The translations under genes and the position numbers were made by a program. DNA of 64,000 nt, from NCBI GenBank assembly GCA_965216395.1, contig OZ244156.1, positions 434,001 through 498,000 of the forward strand, given 5' to 3'. Numbering within the stretch: position 1 is the stretch's first letter; the number at the start of each line of letters is the position of its first letter. The notes under the pieces were generated by a model. It saw only the letters and a program-made list of their open reading frames with translations. It did no database searches and had not been told where the DNA came from. Shown in pieces: positions 62,099 through 64,000 of this stretch. The DNA is from CAZBXD01 sp965216395. GTDB lineage: Bacteria; Pseudomonadota; Alphaproteobacteria; Micavibrionales; SZUA-601.

Positions 62099-63418
62099 AT
62101 GAATTATTCGTTATCAGAGTTTTTGGATAAATTTTCATTATTTTGTGCCGAGCAAAAAATTACCTATTGTTTTGCGCGTAACTATGATGATTTACCAACA
62201 CAAAAACAATCAGGTGATTTGGACATGATCATATCACGCAACTGTATTGATGATATAATAAACTGGATACAAAATGACCCAGAACTTGCAATCGTGAACA
62301 GAGTTGTTAAGAAAGATATGTGTAGTATCTTTCTATTTGGTATATCTTGGGGGAATCATTTTAACGCTATTCAAATTGATTTTTTCCATGAGATTTCGTG
62401 GAAAGGAATTCCTTTCTTGCCCGTTGATAATGTTTTAATGCGTAGCAAAGCTTTGTCCAAAGAAAAAAAACATATCAGACGTCCTGATCCGATAGATGAA
62501 ATGGTGATCAGCTTTTTTTCAACAGTAATGAATCATGGCCTTGTTAAAGAAGAATACTGGAAAAAGTGGCGTAACATCATACAAAAAAAACCGCAAATGT
62601 TACGCGATAAATTTAAAAGACGCATGGATGAATTTTATGCGCATGCCTTAATTGACCATATTGAACGAGATGATAAAGAAGGTATATTGAAAAATATATG
62701 GCGCTGGCGCATCGGGTTTTTTAAAAAACAATGGTATGAAGAAGGGCTCCATTCTCTTTTATGGGTTCTACACTATTTCTGGTGTGAATTTAAAGTCAGA
62801 GTTCAAACAAAAAAAATATTCCGTATGGCTTTTTTTGGTGTTGATGGTGCGGGTAAGACAACCTTACTCCACGCAGTTGCAACTGCGCTAATATATTTTT
62901 CGAAAGAGCAAAAAAATTTTCATGTTCGCCCTTTTATATTTACAAATAAAAATGATAACCCAAAGGCTATACTTCATAATCCACATGCGAAGCCAAACCG
63001 GTCAAAAATATTATCAATTATAAAATTATTTTATTTTATGGTCATTTATTGGATTGATCTCATTAAATGGCGCCGTGAACCAAGCATTGAAATTTATGAT
63101 CGTTATTTCCATGACATCATCGTTGATCCCAAACGTTATCGTTATGGCGCGTCAGAGAAATGGTTGCATTTCTTTTCTTATTTTTTACCAAAATTAGATT
63201 TAGTTATTTTAGTCGATATTGATGCTGAAACGGCGCAATCACGAAAACAAGAAGTTACATTTGAAGAAACAAAATCTCAAGTGAAAGCTTATCGCCAGAT
63301 GGTCAAAAACTATTTTAAAAATCCCCTAATTCTTTCTGGTAAAGATGATCTAGAAAGCAATGCTCAAATTATTCAAGAACGTATTGTTGAAATATTAAAG
63401 GCAAAACATAGTGCTTAA
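62099..63418 (+). CDS. Fusion of nucleotidyltransferase-like and thymidylate-kinase-like domains
   Basis: A 439-residue protein of two parts. Residues about 10-130 look like a nucleotidyltransferase fold: SGDLDMII (Asp40, Asp42) and the third acidic position in QIDFF (Asp94). Residues about 240-437 are a P-loop kinase of the thymidylate kinase type: GVDGAGKTT (247-255), DRYFHD (334-339) and a lid-like RKQ region. A 100-residue basic linker lies between. Its place in a polysaccharide locus suggests a sugar- or lipid-modifying enzyme rather than dTMP synthesis. Similar thymidylate kinase-like genes occur in other capsule loci. No function is assigned. Confidence 0.75.
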   Translation: MNYSLSEFLDKFSLFCAEQKITYCFARNYDDLPTQKQSGDLDMIISRNCIDDIINWIQNDPELAIVNRVVKKDMCSIFLFGISWGNHFNAIQIDFFHEISWKGIPFLPVDNVLMRSKALSKEKKHIRRPDPIDEMVISFFSTVMNHGLVKEEYWKKWRNIIQKKPQMLRDKFKRRMDEFYAHALIDHIERDDKEGILKNIWRWRIGFFKKQWYEEGLHSLLWVLHYFWCEFKVRVQTKKIFRMAFFGVDGAGKTTLLHAVATALIYFSKEQKNFHVRPFIFTNKNDNPKAILHNPHAKPNRSKILSIIKLFYFMVIYWIDLIKWRREPSIEIYDRYFHDIIVDPKRYRYGASEKWLHFFSYFLPKLDLVILVDIDAETAQSRKQEVTFEETKSQVKAYRQMVKNYFKNPLILSGKDDLESNAQIIQERIVEILKAKHSA

Positions 63419-64000
63419 TAAAAAATTGCAACAATTTAATACCCCTCTTTTCTTGCAACTTGTTTGTTTCATGATTGCGGTTTCTTTTAGCGCGGGTGGG
63501 GGTGAATATGCTGATAAATTAACGACATATAACGCCTTTATATATTTTAAATTGTTTTTCCTTATCTGTCCGGTTTTGTTTACTTTGAAAATATTTTTGA
63601 TCAATAGAGAGTTATTCTTTATTAAAATGCGTGTCGTCTTGGCAAAGCATTATCCATTATTAGGATATTTTTTCTTTGCCTACCTATCCATTATTTTTGC
63701 GTATGACTGGTATTTCTCTTTGCTGCGGTTGCTTTATACCAGCCTTGCAGTGTGTTCGCTTATTTGCTTAATGGTTCAATATTATTGGTATGAATCATTT
63801 AATTTAAAACAAAATATCTATCACCATTTGAGTTGTTTTTACGCTATTTTCCTTGTTTTAATCACAATCATAAGCCTTTCAAATTGGCATAACGTTTATA
63901 ATATTAGAGGAGCTATTCAAAAACTGGGTATGATACATCCCAATACGGTGGCTTCGGTATGTGTTTATATTATTTTCCATGAAATTTTTAATTCTTTCAA
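63411..64000 (+). CDS. O-antigen polymerase/ligase-like membrane protein, truncated by window
   Basis: GTG at 63411 opens a frame of 196 residues that runs off the window; it overlaps the previous stop by eight bases. Hydrophobic segments near 14-27, 43-63, 84-100, 107-124 and 141-157 and a loop after them fit Wzy/WaaL-type proteins. A motif GMIHPNTVASV near the end resembles the HPN-type motif after the early helices of O-antigen polymerase/ligase proteins. It would polymerise the repeat unit or ligate it. The ATG at 63471 is another start. Confidence 0.75.
   Translation, partial: MLNKKLQQFNTPLFLQLVCFMIAVSFSAGGGEYADKLTTYNAFIYFKLFFLICPVLFTLKIFLINRELFFIKMRVVLAKHYPLLGYFFFAYLSIIFAYDWYFSLLRLLYTSLAVCSLICLMVQYYWYESFNLKQNIYHHLSCFYAIFLVLITIISLSNWHNVYNIRGAIQKLGMIHPNTVASVCVYIIFHEIFNSF

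Noticed and set aside
1..64000. tRNA, rRNA, CRISPR, insertion sequence or prophage genes
   Set aside because: No T-loop/acceptor pattern, repeat array, transposase or phage gene was found.

Overview
The window is a chromosomal stretch from a low-GC alphaproteobacterium. The evidence for the class is consistent. There is a 5-aminolevulinate synthase of the Shemin type (43141-44358). FlaF, HdaA, a CpdR-like receiver, an RHH_4-type ribbon-helix-helix protein and a long bL9 are also present. Blocks are arranged as in alphaproteobacteria: rpsF-rpsR-rplI-dnaB, fabD-fabG-acpP-fabF-mltG, rsmA-surA-lptG-lptF-holC, rpoZ-rsh-acpS-lepB-rnc-era, XRE-metK-trmB, ftsEX-zinc ribbon-cpdR. I cannot name the genus from this sequence. 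No rRNA, tRNA, insertion sequence, prophage or CRISPR array was seen, and no gene-free stretch exceeds 300 bases.

Layout. Bases 1-2312 (minus strand) carry ribosomal protein genes and the start of dnaB. Bases 2496-6905 (plus) form a fatty acid synthesis cluster followed by mltG. Bases 6919-12827 hold an SDR enzyme, gmk, and the outer-membrane biogenesis genes surA, lptG and lptF. Bases 12931-16957 hold holC, a separate Hpt protein, a large hybrid sensor kinase and a 45-residue membrane ORF. Bases 17088-25600 run on the plus strand: DUF2066 protein, AI-2E-family permease, hdaA, rpoZ, rsh, acpS, lepB, rnc, era. Bases 25627-29493 hold serC and a degenerate kinase-like membrane protein with a small membrane partner. 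Bases 29496-33132 hold rluD, a tiny divergent membrane ORF, an XRE regulator, metK and trmB. Bases 33141-37866 are flagellar (flaF, flgE, flgD, fliK), with an apparently perfect sigma-54 promoter upstream of fliK. Bases 38052-44358 hold ftsEX, the zinc ribbon protein, cpdR, a small lipoprotein, a TlpA thioredoxin, a sodium symporter and hemA. Bases 44507-52516 hold a small secreted protein, an RHH regulator, accA, xerD, a 553-residue unknown, a CNNM/CorC-type protein, a TetR-type regulator and an adenosine-kinase-like enzyme. Bases 52513-64000 hold an orphan YejA-like binding protein and then an exopolysaccharide locus: beta-barrel, Wza, Wzc, sugar transferase, flippase, glycosyltransferase, NTase-kinase fusion and a truncated polymerase/ligase.

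Two themes stand out. First, several biosynthetic genes that I remember as fixed neighbours in other alphaproteobacteria are absent from their usual slots: pdxA, pdxJ, serA, argH, lysA and aroK-aroB. Household and envelope genes around these slots are intact. This suggests relocation or loss and perhaps a nutrient-scavenging or host- or prey-dependent life. Second, the right end is a coherent polysaccharide synthesis and export locus. Its Wza-like protein is short, it sits beside a beta-barrel protein, and it includes an unusual two-domain NTase plus thymidylate-kinase-like protein.

Starts were moved to internal ATG codons where spacing, a ribosome binding site or a 4-base overlap favoured it (fabG, acpP, fabF, lptG, holC, the TetR-type regulator, the YejA-like protein). 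Functional names come from recognisable motifs and gene order only. No database search was possible.
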